Assembly: GCA_020634155.1 (NCBI GenBank)
Contig: JACKCI010000001.1
Span: 248,001 to 312,000, forward strand
DNA from: Anaerolineales bacterium
GTDB lineage: Bacteria > Chloroflexota > Anaerolineae > Aggregatilineales > J027
Reading direction: 5' to 3'
Length of the DNA stretch: 64,000 bases
The stretch's first letter is position 1, and each line of letters starts with the position of its first letter. Shown here in pieces: positions 35,687-44,226 of this stretch. The position numbers were made by a program, and so were the translations under genes. The notes beneath the pieces are model-generated. The model searched no databases. It saw nothing but the letters and a program-made list of their open reading frames with translations, and was not told where the DNA came from.

Positions 35687-36598
35687 ATGACTATACGAAT
35701 GACAAACAGAAATTTCGTGACAACTACTAGAGGATTAAATCGTCAATCACCGATCATGCGTCTATTCGAGAAAGCTAAACGGCTTGGCGTATGGAACCCA
35801 ACCGATATTGCACTACAACAGGACATCGAAGACTGGAAAACCCTTCATGAGGACGAAAGAGACTTGATTCTGCGCCTCACATCGCTTTTTCAAGCAGGTG
35901 AAGAAGCAGTCACGCTTGATCTTCTTCCGCTAATCATGACCATTGCCCGCGAAGGCCGCCTCGAAGAAGAAATGTATCTCACCACATTTCTATTTGAGGA
36001 GGCCAAACATACGGACTTCTTTCGTCGTTTTCTTGACGAAGTTGCTGGCGTATCTGGTGACCTTAGCCACTATCTATCGCCGAACTATGCCACCATTTTT
36101 GACGAGGCCTTGCCTACCGCGTTACAGAGACTCCAATCCGACTCATCGCCAATGGCGCAGGTACAGGCCTCTGTCACCTACAACATGATTGTCGAAGGAA
36201 TCCTTGCCGAAACCGGTTATCATGCCTATTTCACGGTTTTGGAGAGCCGCGACCTGCTCCCCGGCACTCGCCAAGGTATTGCCCATCTCAAGAAAGATGA
36301 ATCTCGCCACATTGCCTATGGGGTATTCTTGCTGTCGCGCCTATTGGCAGAACATCCAGAGTTGTGGAATATCATTGAGGCCACCATGAATGCCCTGCTC
36401 ATGCCTGCCATTGGCGTTATCCAAGATGCCTTCTCAGCTTACGAGACTATCCCATTTGGTCTAGAGGAATCTGCATTTACAGGTTATGCCATGATGCAAT
36501 ATCAAAAACGCTATGATCGCCTGATGAAGGCACGAGGTGCAAGTCTCGAGGATGTTTACCGTGTGACACAGATCGTTATCGATGAGGATGATGCCTAG
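35687..36598 (+). CDS. R2-like ligand-binding oxidase (ferritin-like dimetal protein)
   Basis: Ferritin-like four-helix protein with a Mn/Fe or Fe/Fe site. Ligand motifs in order: FQAGEEAVTLD (first Glu, and the Val of the known Val-Tyr cross-link), FEEAKHTDFF (E-x2-H), EGILAETGYHAYF (Glu, and the Tyr partner) and KKDESRHIAYG (E-x2-H). These fit R2lox rather than catalytic R2 because the radical Tyr context differs. ATG 35687 or 35699 are plausible; neither has a strong ribosome site. It diverges from phoB and ends at its own terminator. Physiological substrate unknown. Confidence 0.88.
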   Translation: MTIRMTNRNFVTTTRGLNRQSPIMRLFEKAKRLGVWNPTDIALQQDIEDWKTLHEDERDLILRLTSLFQAGEEAVTLDLLPLIMTIAREGRLEEEMYLTTFLFEEAKHTDFFRRFLDEVAGVSGDLSHYLSPNYATIFDEALPTALQRLQSDSSPMAQVQASVTYNMIVEGILAETGYHAYFTVLESRDLLPGTRQGIAHLKKDESRHIAYGVFLLSRLLAEHPELWNIIEATMNALLMPAIGVIQDAFSAYETIPFGLEESAFTGYAMMQYQKRYDRLMKARGASLEDVYRVTQIVIDEDDA

Positions 36599-36603
36599 AA
36601 TCC

Positions 36604-36636
36604 CCCTACCCCATTAGTGGGGTAGGGTTCCGTTTT
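36604..36636 (+). terminator. Intrinsic terminator after R2lox
   Basis: CCCTACCCCA and TGGGGTAGGG form a perfect ten-base stem with loop TTAG, followed by TTCCGTTTTCTTCTT on the plus strand. Confidence 0.88.
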
Positions 36637-36643
36637 CTTCTTG

Positions 36644-37675
36644 CTATTCGTTATCGAAAAAGCCCGAAATTCTATCCTTGGGTAATTGGTAGGTTGCCAA
36701 AGCACGCATGTATTGAGCGCGTTCAAATGCCGATGGGTTATCTACATGAATCTGGCTCATACTGCCTTGCATTTGCTTCACAGAGACATATTCATTGGTC
36801 TCAAGCCATTCTTGCAGGCCAGATTCCATAGTCCGCAGATAGTCCACCCCGTGATGGAACAATGCGGCAGCCATCATGGTCACATTTGCACCCACCATCA
36901 AGACCTTGATGACATCTTGTAACTCATGTATCCCACTGGTTGCCGCAAGGCTCAATGAAGTACGTCCATACAGAATGGCAATCCAGCGCAGCGGCAAGCG
37001 CAAATCATATGAGGTACTGAGGAGGATATTAGGTACCACCCGCAACTCATCCAAATCAATATCTGGCTGATAGAAGCGATTGAACAACACAAGACCATCC
37101 GCACCAGCTTCCGAAAAACGCTTGGCCATATTTGCCATGTTGCTGAAATACGGCCCTACCTTGACAGCCACCGGAATGGAAACCTTGGCCTTCACATTCC
37201 GAACCACCTGTAGATAACGTTCTTCAACCTCCGCACCTGTCAAATCCGCATCAGTCGGGATGGCATAAAGGTTTAGCTCCAACGCATCCGCGCCGGCCTG
37301 CTCCATCAACCATGCAAAGTTGGTCCAACCACCCGTTGAAGAGCCATTCAAGCTGGCGATAATCGGTATATCGACCGCTTCCTTGGCCTTCCGAATATGA
37401 TCTAAATAAGCATCTGGCCCTAAACGAAAAGTATCTGGCTCTGGGAAGTAGGACAATGCTTCGGCAAAGCTATCCGTTCCGAAGGTCATGTGATGGTCGA
37501 GTTCCAAAGCCTCTAGCGTGAGTTGCTCCTCAAACAAGGAATGCAACACAACTGCCCCAGCACCAGCATCTTCCATCTGTTTGATGGTATCGATATGTTC
37601 AGCCAAAGGTGATGCCGAAGGAACCAATGGGTTCCGTAATGTCATACCAAGATATGATGTTTGCAAATCAGCCAT
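36644..37675 (-). CDS. Dihydroorotate dehydrogenase-like flavoprotein
   Basis: 343-residue TIM-barrel flavoprotein of the DHOD superfamily (YLGMTLRNPLVPSASPL; IASLNGSS; ALELNLYAIPTD; VAVKVGPYFSN; GADGLVLFNRFY). The catalytic loop of true PyrD (N-x-S-C/S-P-N) is replaced by ELNLYAIP, so it is not the pyrimidine enzyme; a real pyrD is at 53358-54464. Proteins of this type often follow nifJ-type PFOR genes, as here (six bases downstream), suggesting a redox role linked to pyruvate oxidation (inference). Confidence 0.85.
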   Translation of the reverse strand: MADLQTSYLGMTLRNPLVPSASPLAEHIDTIKQMEDAGAGAVVLHSLFEEQLTLEALELDHHMTFGTDSFAEALSYFPEPDTFRLGPDAYLDHIRKAKEAVDIPIIASLNGSSTGGWTNFAWLMEQAGADALELNLYAIPTDADLTGAEVEERYLQVVRNVKAKVSIPVAVKVGPYFSNMANMAKRFSEAGADGLVLFNRFYQPDIDLDELRVVPNILLSTSYDLRLPLRWIAILYGRTSLSLAATSGIHELQDVIKVLMVGANVTMMAAALFHHGVDYLRTMESGLQEWLETNEYVSVKQMQGSMSQIHVDNPSAFERAQYMRALATYQLPKDRISGFFDNE

Positions 37676-37681
37676 GATGAC

Positions 37682-40600
37682 CTATTCCTCCGAATTCCCA
37701 TTGCTTTTACGATAAGACCGTGATGCTAAGTAATCGTAAAGCCCCCAGCGCACACTCACATCATGCTGGGCATCGCCCAACAATGTACGTGCGGCTTCGG
37801 GGTCACTCTTGGTAAGCATCTTAAACCGATTTTCCATGTACATGTATTGCTGTACTGGTATGCGCGGGGCACGAGAGTCAAGAATAAGCGGATTTTGGCC
37901 CTCTTCAACTCGGTCTGGGTGATAGCGATATAGCAACCAACGACCAGCATCGACTGCTGCCTTTTGATTCTGCATGGCAGTCCGCATATCAATGCCATGT
38001 GCAATACAGTGGCTATAGGCGATAATGAGAGACGGTCCTTCGTAGGCTTCGGCTTCAAGGAATGCCCGCAAGGTGTGTTCGTCCTTAGCACCCATCGCCA
38101 CACTTGCCACATAAACATTGCCGTAGTTCATTGCAACCATGCCGAGGTCTTTCTTGGAAGCCCGCTTACCACCAGAGGCAAATTTCGCCACTGCTGCACG
38201 CGGAGTTGCTTTCGATGCTTGACCACCTGTGTTCGAGTAAACTTCGGTATCAAGCACCAAAATGTTCACATTTCGCCCACTGGCTAAAACATGGTCAAGA
38301 CCACCAAAGCCAATGTCATAGGCCCAGCCATCGCCACCGATAATCCACAAGCTGCGCTTGACAAAATTATCCGCCAGATTAAGCAAGAGTTGGGCCTGTG
38401 CCGTTCTAACATCGGCAAGGCGCTGCTTTAATATCGCCACCCGTTCTCGCTGCTCATAAATCTCCGCTTCATTCGTTTGTGGCGCGGTCAGTAAAGCATC
38501 CACTAAGCCTGAACCGACACTGTCGCTCTGTTGACGCAACAACTCACCAGCGAACTCTAGCTGCTTATCAAGCGCAACCCGCATCCCAAGGCCAAATTCT
38601 GCATTGTCCTCAAAGAGCGAGTTAGCCCATGCCGGTCCACGCCCGTGAGCATTATGCGTCCAAGGCGTTGTCGGCAAATTACCACCATAAATAGATGAGC
38701 AACCAGTCGCATTCGCTACAATCGCCCGATCCCCAAACAGTTGGGTCATCAGTTTGACATAGGGGGTCTCACCGCATCCCTCACAGGCACCAGAGAACTC
38801 AAACAAGGGTTGCTGCACTTGCTGTTGGCGAATACTGCTAACCTTGATGTGACGACGATCCATCTCAGGTAGGCCCAAGAAGAAGTCCCAGTTTTCACGC
38901 TCTTGTTCAAGCAGCGGAGGTTGCGCCTCCATATTGAGTGCTTTACGTCCAACTGCTGATTTGTTCTTAGCGGGACAGACATCCACACATATACCACATC
39001 CGGTACAATCTTCGGGAGCCACTTGAATGGTGTATTGCAGCCCTTCCCAATCCTTATCCCGCACAGGTGTCGCAAGGAAGGTTGGCGGCGCAGACTCAAG
39101 AAGGCTTGGCTCATAGGCCTTAATGCGAATCACCGCGTGTGGGCAGACCATCGCACACTTGCCGCACTGAATACATACCTCTGGATCCCAGACTGGAATC
39201 TCTAGGGCCAGATTGCGCTTTTCGTATTGGGTGGTACCCGATGGGTAAGTACCATCAATAGGCATTGCGCTAACAGGCAGCATATCACCCTTGCGAGCAA
39301 TCATGGCACCAATAACATCTTGCACAAACTCCGGTGCCGTTGCCGAAACAACTGCTCCTAACTGCACATTGCTTGTCACACGCTGCGGTACGGTTACTTC
39401 ATAGAGATGGGCCAAGGTTTGGTCAACCGCCGCCAAGTTCATCTCCACAACCACCTCACCCTTCTTGCCATAGGTGTAGCGGATAGAGTCCTTAATCGCC
39501 TCAATCGCTTGGTCTTGTGGCAACACCCCAGAGATAGCGAAGAAGCAGGTCTGCATAATGGTATTGATACGCTTACCCATCTTGGCCTCATTCGCCACTT
39601 GGTAAGCATCAATCACATAGAACTTGAGATGCTTATTAATGATTTGCTCTTGCACATTTTGGGGCAACGTATCCCATACTTCATCCGGCCCATAAGCCGT
39701 ATTGAGCAAGAAGGTACCCCCATCCTCAAGTTCATCTAACATCTCAAAGCGTGTCAGGAAAATAGGCTGATGGCACGCCACAAAGTTCGCACGACTCAAC
39801 AGATAACTAGCGCGTATCGGCTTCGGGCCAAAGCGCAGGTGAGATATTGTCACCGCGCCTGACTTCTTGGAGTCGTAGACAAAATAACCTTGTGCGTAAT
39901 TATCCGTATTTTCACCGATAATCTTGATGGAGTTCTTATTGGCCCCAACGGTTCCATCTGCCCCTAGACCATAGAAAAGCGCCCGTGTGACCAGCGGAGA
40001 CTCGATGCTGAAATTCGGATCATAATCAATGCTGGTGTGGGTCACATCGTCGTTGATACCAACCGTAAAATGATTCTTGGGCTGTTCCAACTTGAGGTGG
40101 TCAAATACGCCTTTAATCATGGCTGGCGTAAATTCCTTGGAGGACAACCCATAGCGACCACCAACTACAACAGGTAGTGTCGCCAAGCCACTCTCGTGCA
40201 GCGCCGCTACACAGTCCAGATATAGGGGTTCACCACTGCTACCGGGTTCCTTGGTGCGATCCAACACTGCAATAGCTTGTGTTGTCGTTGGTAGCACCTC
40301 AACAAACCTACTCACATCAAAGGGGCGATACAAACGCACCTTTACAACGCCAACCTTCTCGCCCTGCGCCAGCAACGCATCAACAGTCTCATGGGCTGCC
40401 TCACACCCTGACCCCATCAGCACAATGACACGCTCGGCATCGGGTGCGCCATGATATTCATAGAGATGGTATTGGCGACCTGTCAATTCGGCAAACTGGT
40501 TCATCGCCGTTTGCACGATGTCTGGACATTGGGCATAAAAGTGGTTAACAGTCTCACGCGCTTGGAAGAACACGTCGGGATTTTGGGCTGTCCCACGAAT

Positions 40601-41242
40601 GACGGGATGCTCCGGTGAAAGCCCATGTTGACGATGGGCCATCATCAACTCATCATCAATCATGGCACGTAAATCATCATCATCGAGCAATTCAATCTTG
40701 GCAACCTCATGCGAGGTGCGGAATCCATCAAAGAAATGGACAAAAGGAATACGCGACCGCATTGTGGCGGCTTGTGCGATGAGTGCAAAATCTTGTGCCT
40801 CTTGTACCGACGCCGAAGCCAAGAACGCATAGCCCGTCATACGGGCCGACATCACATCACTATGATCGCCAAAAATGGAGAGCGCTTGGGCTGCTACAGA
40901 ACGCGCCGCAATGTGGAACACGGCTGGCGTCAACTCGCCCGCAATCTTGTACATATTTGGCAGCATCAACAATAGACCTTGGGAAGCAGTAAACGTCGTC
41001 GTTAGCGAACCTGCTTGCAACGCACCATGAACAGCGCCAGCCGCGCCGCCTTCACTTTGCATTTCGACCACACTGGGTACCGTTCCCCAGATATTCGGGA
41101 TACCGCTTGCTGACCACGCATCAGCCCACTCCCCCATCGCAGAGGAAGGAGTAATTGGATAAATTGCGATGACTTCATTCAAGCGGTAGGCAACCTGTGC
41201 TACAGCTTCATTGCCATCAAGGGTAGCAACTGGCCTTGGCAT
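37682..41242 (-). CDS. nifJ: Pyruvate:ferredoxin (flavodoxin) oxidoreductase
   Basis: 1,186-residue single-chain PFOR that oxidises pyruvate to acetyl-CoA and CO2, reducing ferredoxin or flavodoxin. Domain order: pyrimidine-binding (YPITPSSAMGEWAD), transketolase C-like, gamma domain, two [4Fe-4S] ferredoxin motifs (CIQCGKCAMVCP near 690, CTGCGICVDVCP near 748), then the TPP domain with FSGACEGCGETPY, GDGWAYDIGFGGLDH and DTEVYSNTGGQ. The length is normal. Its presence implies anaerobic or microaerobic capacity. It forms an operon with the DHOD-like gene. Confidence 0.96.
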   Translation of the reverse strand: MPRPVATLDGNEAVAQVAYRLNEVIAIYPITPSSAMGEWADAWSASGIPNIWGTVPSVVEMQSEGGAAGAVHGALQAGSLTTTFTASQGLLLMLPNMYKIAGELTPAVFHIAARSVAAQALSIFGDHSDVMSARMTGYAFLASASVQEAQDFALIAQAATMRSRIPFVHFFDGFRTSHEVAKIELLDDDDLRAMIDDELMMAHRQHGLSPEHPVIRGTAQNPDVFFQARETVNHFYAQCPDIVQTAMNQFAELTGRQYHLYEYHGAPDAERVIVLMGSGCEAAHETVDALLAQGEKVGVVKVRLYRPFDVSRFVEVLPTTTQAIAVLDRTKEPGSSGEPLYLDCVAALHESGLATLPVVVGGRYGLSSKEFTPAMIKGVFDHLKLEQPKNHFTVGINDDVTHTSIDYDPNFSIESPLVTRALFYGLGADGTVGANKNSIKIIGENTDNYAQGYFVYDSKKSGAVTISHLRFGPKPIRASYLLSRANFVACHQPIFLTRFEMLDELEDGGTFLLNTAYGPDEVWDTLPQNVQEQIINKHLKFYVIDAYQVANEAKMGKRINTIMQTCFFAISGVLPQDQAIEAIKDSIRYTYGKKGEVVVEMNLAAVDQTLAHLYEVTVPQRVTSNVQLGAVVSATAPEFVQDVIGAMIARKGDMLPVSAMPIDGTYPSGTTQYEKRNLALEIPVWDPEVCIQCGKCAMVCPHAVIRIKAYEPSLLESAPPTFLATPVRDKDWEGLQYTIQVAPEDCTGCGICVDVCPAKNKSAVGRKALNMEAQPPLLEQERENWDFFLGLPEMDRRHIKVSSIRQQQVQQPLFEFSGACEGCGETPYVKLMTQLFGDRAIVANATGCSSIYGGNLPTTPWTHNAHGRGPAWANSLFEDNAEFGLGMRVALDKQLEFAGELLRQQSDSVGSGLVDALLTAPQTNEAEIYEQRERVAILKQRLADVRTAQAQLLLNLADNFVKRSLWIIGGDGWAYDIGFGGLDHVLASGRNVNILVLDTEVYSNTGGQASKATPRAAVAKFASGGKRASKKDLGMVAMNYGNVYVASVAMGAKDEHTLRAFLEAEAYEGPSLIIAYSHCIAHGIDMRTAMQNQKAAVDAGRWLLYRYHPDRVEEGQNPLILDSRAPRIPVQQYMYMENRFKMLTKSDPEAARTLLGDAQHDVSVRWGLYDYLASRSYRKSNGNSEE

Positions 41243-41341
41243 GATAATACGCCCTTTCTACAACTAAGCATGAACAGTGCTATTGTAGAAAGAAACGAGA
41301 GCATGTGAACCTGTTGAAATGCCCATTGTTGGGAGCAACTT

Positions 41342-41394
41342 GTCACTTTTTGGCAAAGTGACACAAGGCCACCCGATGTGATTAGGATGGCCTT
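41342..41394 (-). terminator. Two tandem hairpins downstream of valS
   Basis: AAGGCCA/TGGCCTT with an extended stem (41365-41394) and GTCACTTT/AAAGTGAC with a five-base loop (41342-41362). On the minus strand they follow valS. Neither has a proper U run, so termination is likely but not certain. They separate valS from the nifJ promoter region. Confidence 0.45.
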
Positions 41395-41401
41395 GCCTGC
41401 C

Positions 41402-43834
41402 CTAATGGGTGCTGATTCGCACCTGAATAGAAGAACTTTCAAAGATAATCTCGCTGGTCAGGCGCTCTTGTACAATACACACATTCCTAGCGCGGGTCAC
41501 ACTCTTGAGGTCTGCGATTGCATCATGCCAAAGTTTCATAGCGCTACCGTCAGCAGCCCATATGTGAAGTTGCTCCAATTCGGTGGTCAATGACAGTTGG
41601 CGGTCGCTCTTGAAACGTCGGACCGCACTCGCCACTTCAATCAGTACATCGCCAAATTGGTCGAGGCTCTCATCAGTAAGTCGTGTATCTACCGCAGGCC
41701 ATGCCGCTATATGTACCGACACAGCACCATTGTGCATCGCAAAGAGCGCTTGATAAATAGCATCTGTAACATAAGGCAAGATTGGAGCCAACAGCTTGAC
41801 GAGCGTCAGTAGCACATGATACAAGGCAAATCGCGCTCCCTCACCGTCGCTTTCATAGAGGCGTTGCTTGACCATCTCCAGATAGTTATCCGCCAAGTCA
41901 CGCCAGAAAAAAGTCTCGATAGCGCTCTTAGCGGCTGCATGTTCATAACCCTCAAAGCAGCGCGTTACCTCATCAATAAGTCGTTGTAGCCGAGCCAATA
42001 TCCATCGATCGGCAGTCGATAACTGCGGAATTTCATCAGTCACTTGGTAGCCTTCAAGGAATGGCTCACTGAAACGAGCCACATTCCATAATTTGTTGAC
42101 TAGCTTGGCTCCAAGCTGCACCTTGTCTATACTAATCACCGAGTCTTTGCCCAGTGCGGTACTCGCGGCCCAATAACGCACAGCATCCGCCGAGTATTGC
42201 TCTATCAAGGCCATCGGGGCAATCGGACCACCACCTTTGCTCTTGCTAATTTTGCCCGTACCTTCGGGTGCCAACCCCCATCCTGAGATGGCTACCGCAC
42301 GCCACGGCAACGCTCCGAAATGGTGATAGGATTTGACGATAGTATAGAATGCCCACGTCCGAATAATCTCATGCGATTGCGGGCGTAAGGCAAAGGGAAA
42401 TGCCTGTTGATATAGGCTACCCTCCCCTAGCATCTGACCCGCAATTTGGGGCGTCATGGACGATGTTGCCCACGTATCCATCACATCACGCTCCGGCGTA
42501 AACTTGGTGCCTCCACAGGCCTTACAAAGGGTATCTGGTGAATGGGTGGATGGGTCGATTGGAAGGTGTTTCTCATCGGCCACAGCAACCGCACCACACC
42601 CATCGCAGTACCAAACCGGAAATGGCACCCCAAAATAGCGCTGGCGTGAGATGCACCAATCCCAACTCAGGTTCTCCACCCATTCACGGTAGCGGTTTTT
42701 CATTTGCACGGGATACCACTCAATCGCTTCACCAGCATCCAGCAATGCAGCCTTATGCTCCAACACATTCACAAACCACTGTGCCGCTACCACATATTCC
42801 ACTGGCGTATCACAACGCTCATGGACACGCACAATCTGTTGAGACGGCACGTTGCCAATTAACAGACCCGCTGCTTCTAGCATCTCTACTACCCGCCGCC
42901 GTGCTTCGACCACAGGCAAACCTGTTAATTCACTGGCGGCATCGGTCATCTTACCATCACGCCCTATTGCTTCGATTAATGGCAATTCATGTGTGTACCA
43001 CCATTGCACATCATCGGTATCGCCAAATGTGCAACACATAACTGCGCCTGTCCCCTGCTCTGGATTCGCTGCCCTATCTGCCAAAATCAGCACGGTTTGA
43101 CCAAATATTGGCACTGTTGCTGTCTGACCAACAAGATGTTGGTAGCGTGCATCATCAGGATGAACAAATACCGCCACACAAGCAGGCAGCAATTCAGGAC
43201 GAGTAGTGGCAATTAGAAGAGTCCCGTCATCCCCTACCCTAAAGGCCAACTGCCAATATACCGTCTCACGTTCCACAGAATCTAGCTCGGCTTGGGCTAT
43301 CGCCGTTTGGCATTCTGGGCACCAAATCGTGGGGGCTTGTTTTCGATAGACCAAACCCTTACGATACAAGTCCACAAACGACCACTGTGAAGTACGGCGT
43401 GCCAATTCGCCGATGGTACGGTAGGAATAGCGCCAATCCACCGAAAGACCTAGGCGCTTCCAGAGGGCTTCGTACTCTTGTTCCGCCTCTTCGCTCGCCT
43501 GCAAGCATTCAACAATAAACCCCTCCCGCCCGATTTTGCTGGCGGTCAGGCCTGTACGTTTTTCTACCAGTCTTTCGGTTGGCAGGCCATTATCATCATA
43601 GCCCATTGGATAGAAGATGTTTTTGCCTCGCATCCGATGGTATCGTATGCTGATGTCTGTATGACTATACGAATAACAATGACCTAGATGAAGATATCCA
43701 GACACGGTGGGAGGGGGGGTATCAACCGAGTAGACTGGCTCTCCCTCGTGGAAATGGTAAATCCCTTGTTCCGCCCACTGCTGCATCAAGTCAGCTTCCA
43801 TATGAGATGGCTCGTATCGCTTCGATAAACGCAT
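41402..43834 (-). CDS. valS: Valine-tRNA ligase, type 2
   Basis: Class I synthetase charging tRNA-Val. 810 residues from ATG 43834, which has GAGGAG six bases upstream. The opening YSVDTPPPTVSGYLHLGHCYSYSHTD carries the HIGH-type motif and is typical of the archaeal-like type 2 enzymes. KISKSKGGG is the KMSKS loop; an editing domain lies between. Zn-like Cys pairs CPEC and CDGCG...CKACGG are present. It lacks the long bacterial C-terminal coiled arm. Regulated by the T-box leader immediately upstream. Confidence 0.95.
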   Translation of the reverse strand: MRLSKRYEPSHMEADLMQQWAEQGIYHFHEGEPVYSVDTPPPTVSGYLHLGHCYSYSHTDISIRYHRMRGKNIFYPMGYDDNGLPTERLVEKRTGLTASKIGREGFIVECLQASEEAEQEYEALWKRLGLSVDWRYSYRTIGELARRTSQWSFVDLYRKGLVYRKQAPTIWCPECQTAIAQAELDSVERETVYWQLAFRVGDDGTLLIATTRPELLPACVAVFVHPDDARYQHLVGQTATVPIFGQTVLILADRAANPEQGTGAVMCCTFGDTDDVQWWYTHELPLIEAIGRDGKMTDAASELTGLPVVEARRRVVEMLEAAGLLIGNVPSQQIVRVHERCDTPVEYVVAAQWFVNVLEHKAALLDAGEAIEWYPVQMKNRYREWVENLSWDWCISRQRYFGVPFPVWYCDGCGAVAVADEKHLPIDPSTHSPDTLCKACGGTKFTPERDVMDTWATSSMTPQIAGQMLGEGSLYQQAFPFALRPQSHEIIRTWAFYTIVKSYHHFGALPWRAVAISGWGLAPEGTGKISKSKGGGPIAPMALIEQYSADAVRYWAASTALGKDSVISIDKVQLGAKLVNKLWNVARFSEPFLEGYQVTDEIPQLSTADRWILARLQRLIDEVTRCFEGYEHAAAKSAIETFFWRDLADNYLEMVKQRLYESDGEGARFALYHVLLTLVKLLAPILPYVTDAIYQALFAMHNGAVSVHIAAWPAVDTRLTDESLDQFGDVLIEVASAVRRFKSDRQLSLTTELEQLHIWAADGSAMKLWHDAIADLKSVTRARNVCIVQERLTSEIIFESSSIQVRISTH

Positions 43835-43865
43835 ATTGGTCTCCTCTCGAAGCCTAAACCCACGA

Positions 43866-43905
43866 ATCAAAAGCGCCCTCTCAATCCATGAGGACGAGAG
43901 GGCGC
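43866..43905 (-). terminator. Regulated terminator of the valS T-box
   Basis: GCGCCCTCTC pairs perfectly with GAGAGGGCGC over a 13-base loop, followed by TTTTGATT on the minus strand. It lies eight bases after the T-box motif, as expected for the mutually exclusive terminator. Confidence 0.9.
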
Positions 43906-44158
43906 AGCCTTTCGCGGTACCACCTCAATTCGCTGTGCATTGCTGCCACAGCGCTCTCCATACCCCGACACCAAAACAGGGCTTTGCTATAACGGGCTAA
44001 CCCGTGCTGGTCTACTTCTCATCAGTATTGATAAGTTTCTTCAGCAACCAATCTAAGCGACCTTCAGCGGGGACTGTTGAAAACGGCTTGCACCCGATGA
44101 CCGTTTCTCTCTGGCAACACATCACACCACCTACTCCTCTCAGATATAGGTGTTAGTA
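43866..44158 (-). promoter_or_regulatory. T-box riboswitch leader of valS, GUC (Val) specifier
   Basis: This fills the 392-base gap between valS and the divergent peptidase. On the minus strand the conserved T-box AGGTGGTACCGCG is at 43913-43925. It is followed by a strong terminator at 43866-43905 that competes with the antiterminator. Upstream, Stem I has AGGAGTAGG near its base, CAGAGAG and GGTGCAAGCC as distal elements, and a specifier segment GAAGGTCGC. GTC at 44059-44061 is a valine codon. Uncharged tRNA-Val would pair here and with the T-box bulge, preventing termination and raising valS expression in valine shortage. Confidence 0.9.
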
Positions 44159-44164
44159 AGGTAA

Positions 44165-44193
44165 ATTATACACGGTATAATTGGCAAACTCAA
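44165..44193 (-). promoter_or_regulatory. sigma-70 type promoter of valS
   Basis: Minus strand TTGAGT (44188-44193), 17 bases, TATAAT (44165-44170). Transcription would start a few bases before the T-box Stem I. It overlaps the presumed 5' region of the divergent oligoendopeptidase gene. Confidence 0.75.
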
Positions 44194-44226
44194 CTAGACA
44201 AGATGACGAAAGATGATGAGGACACT

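Noticed and set aside
36644..37675. Second pyrD
   Set aside because: The catalytic NxS(C/S)PN loop is missing, and a true pyrD lies in the pyr cluster.
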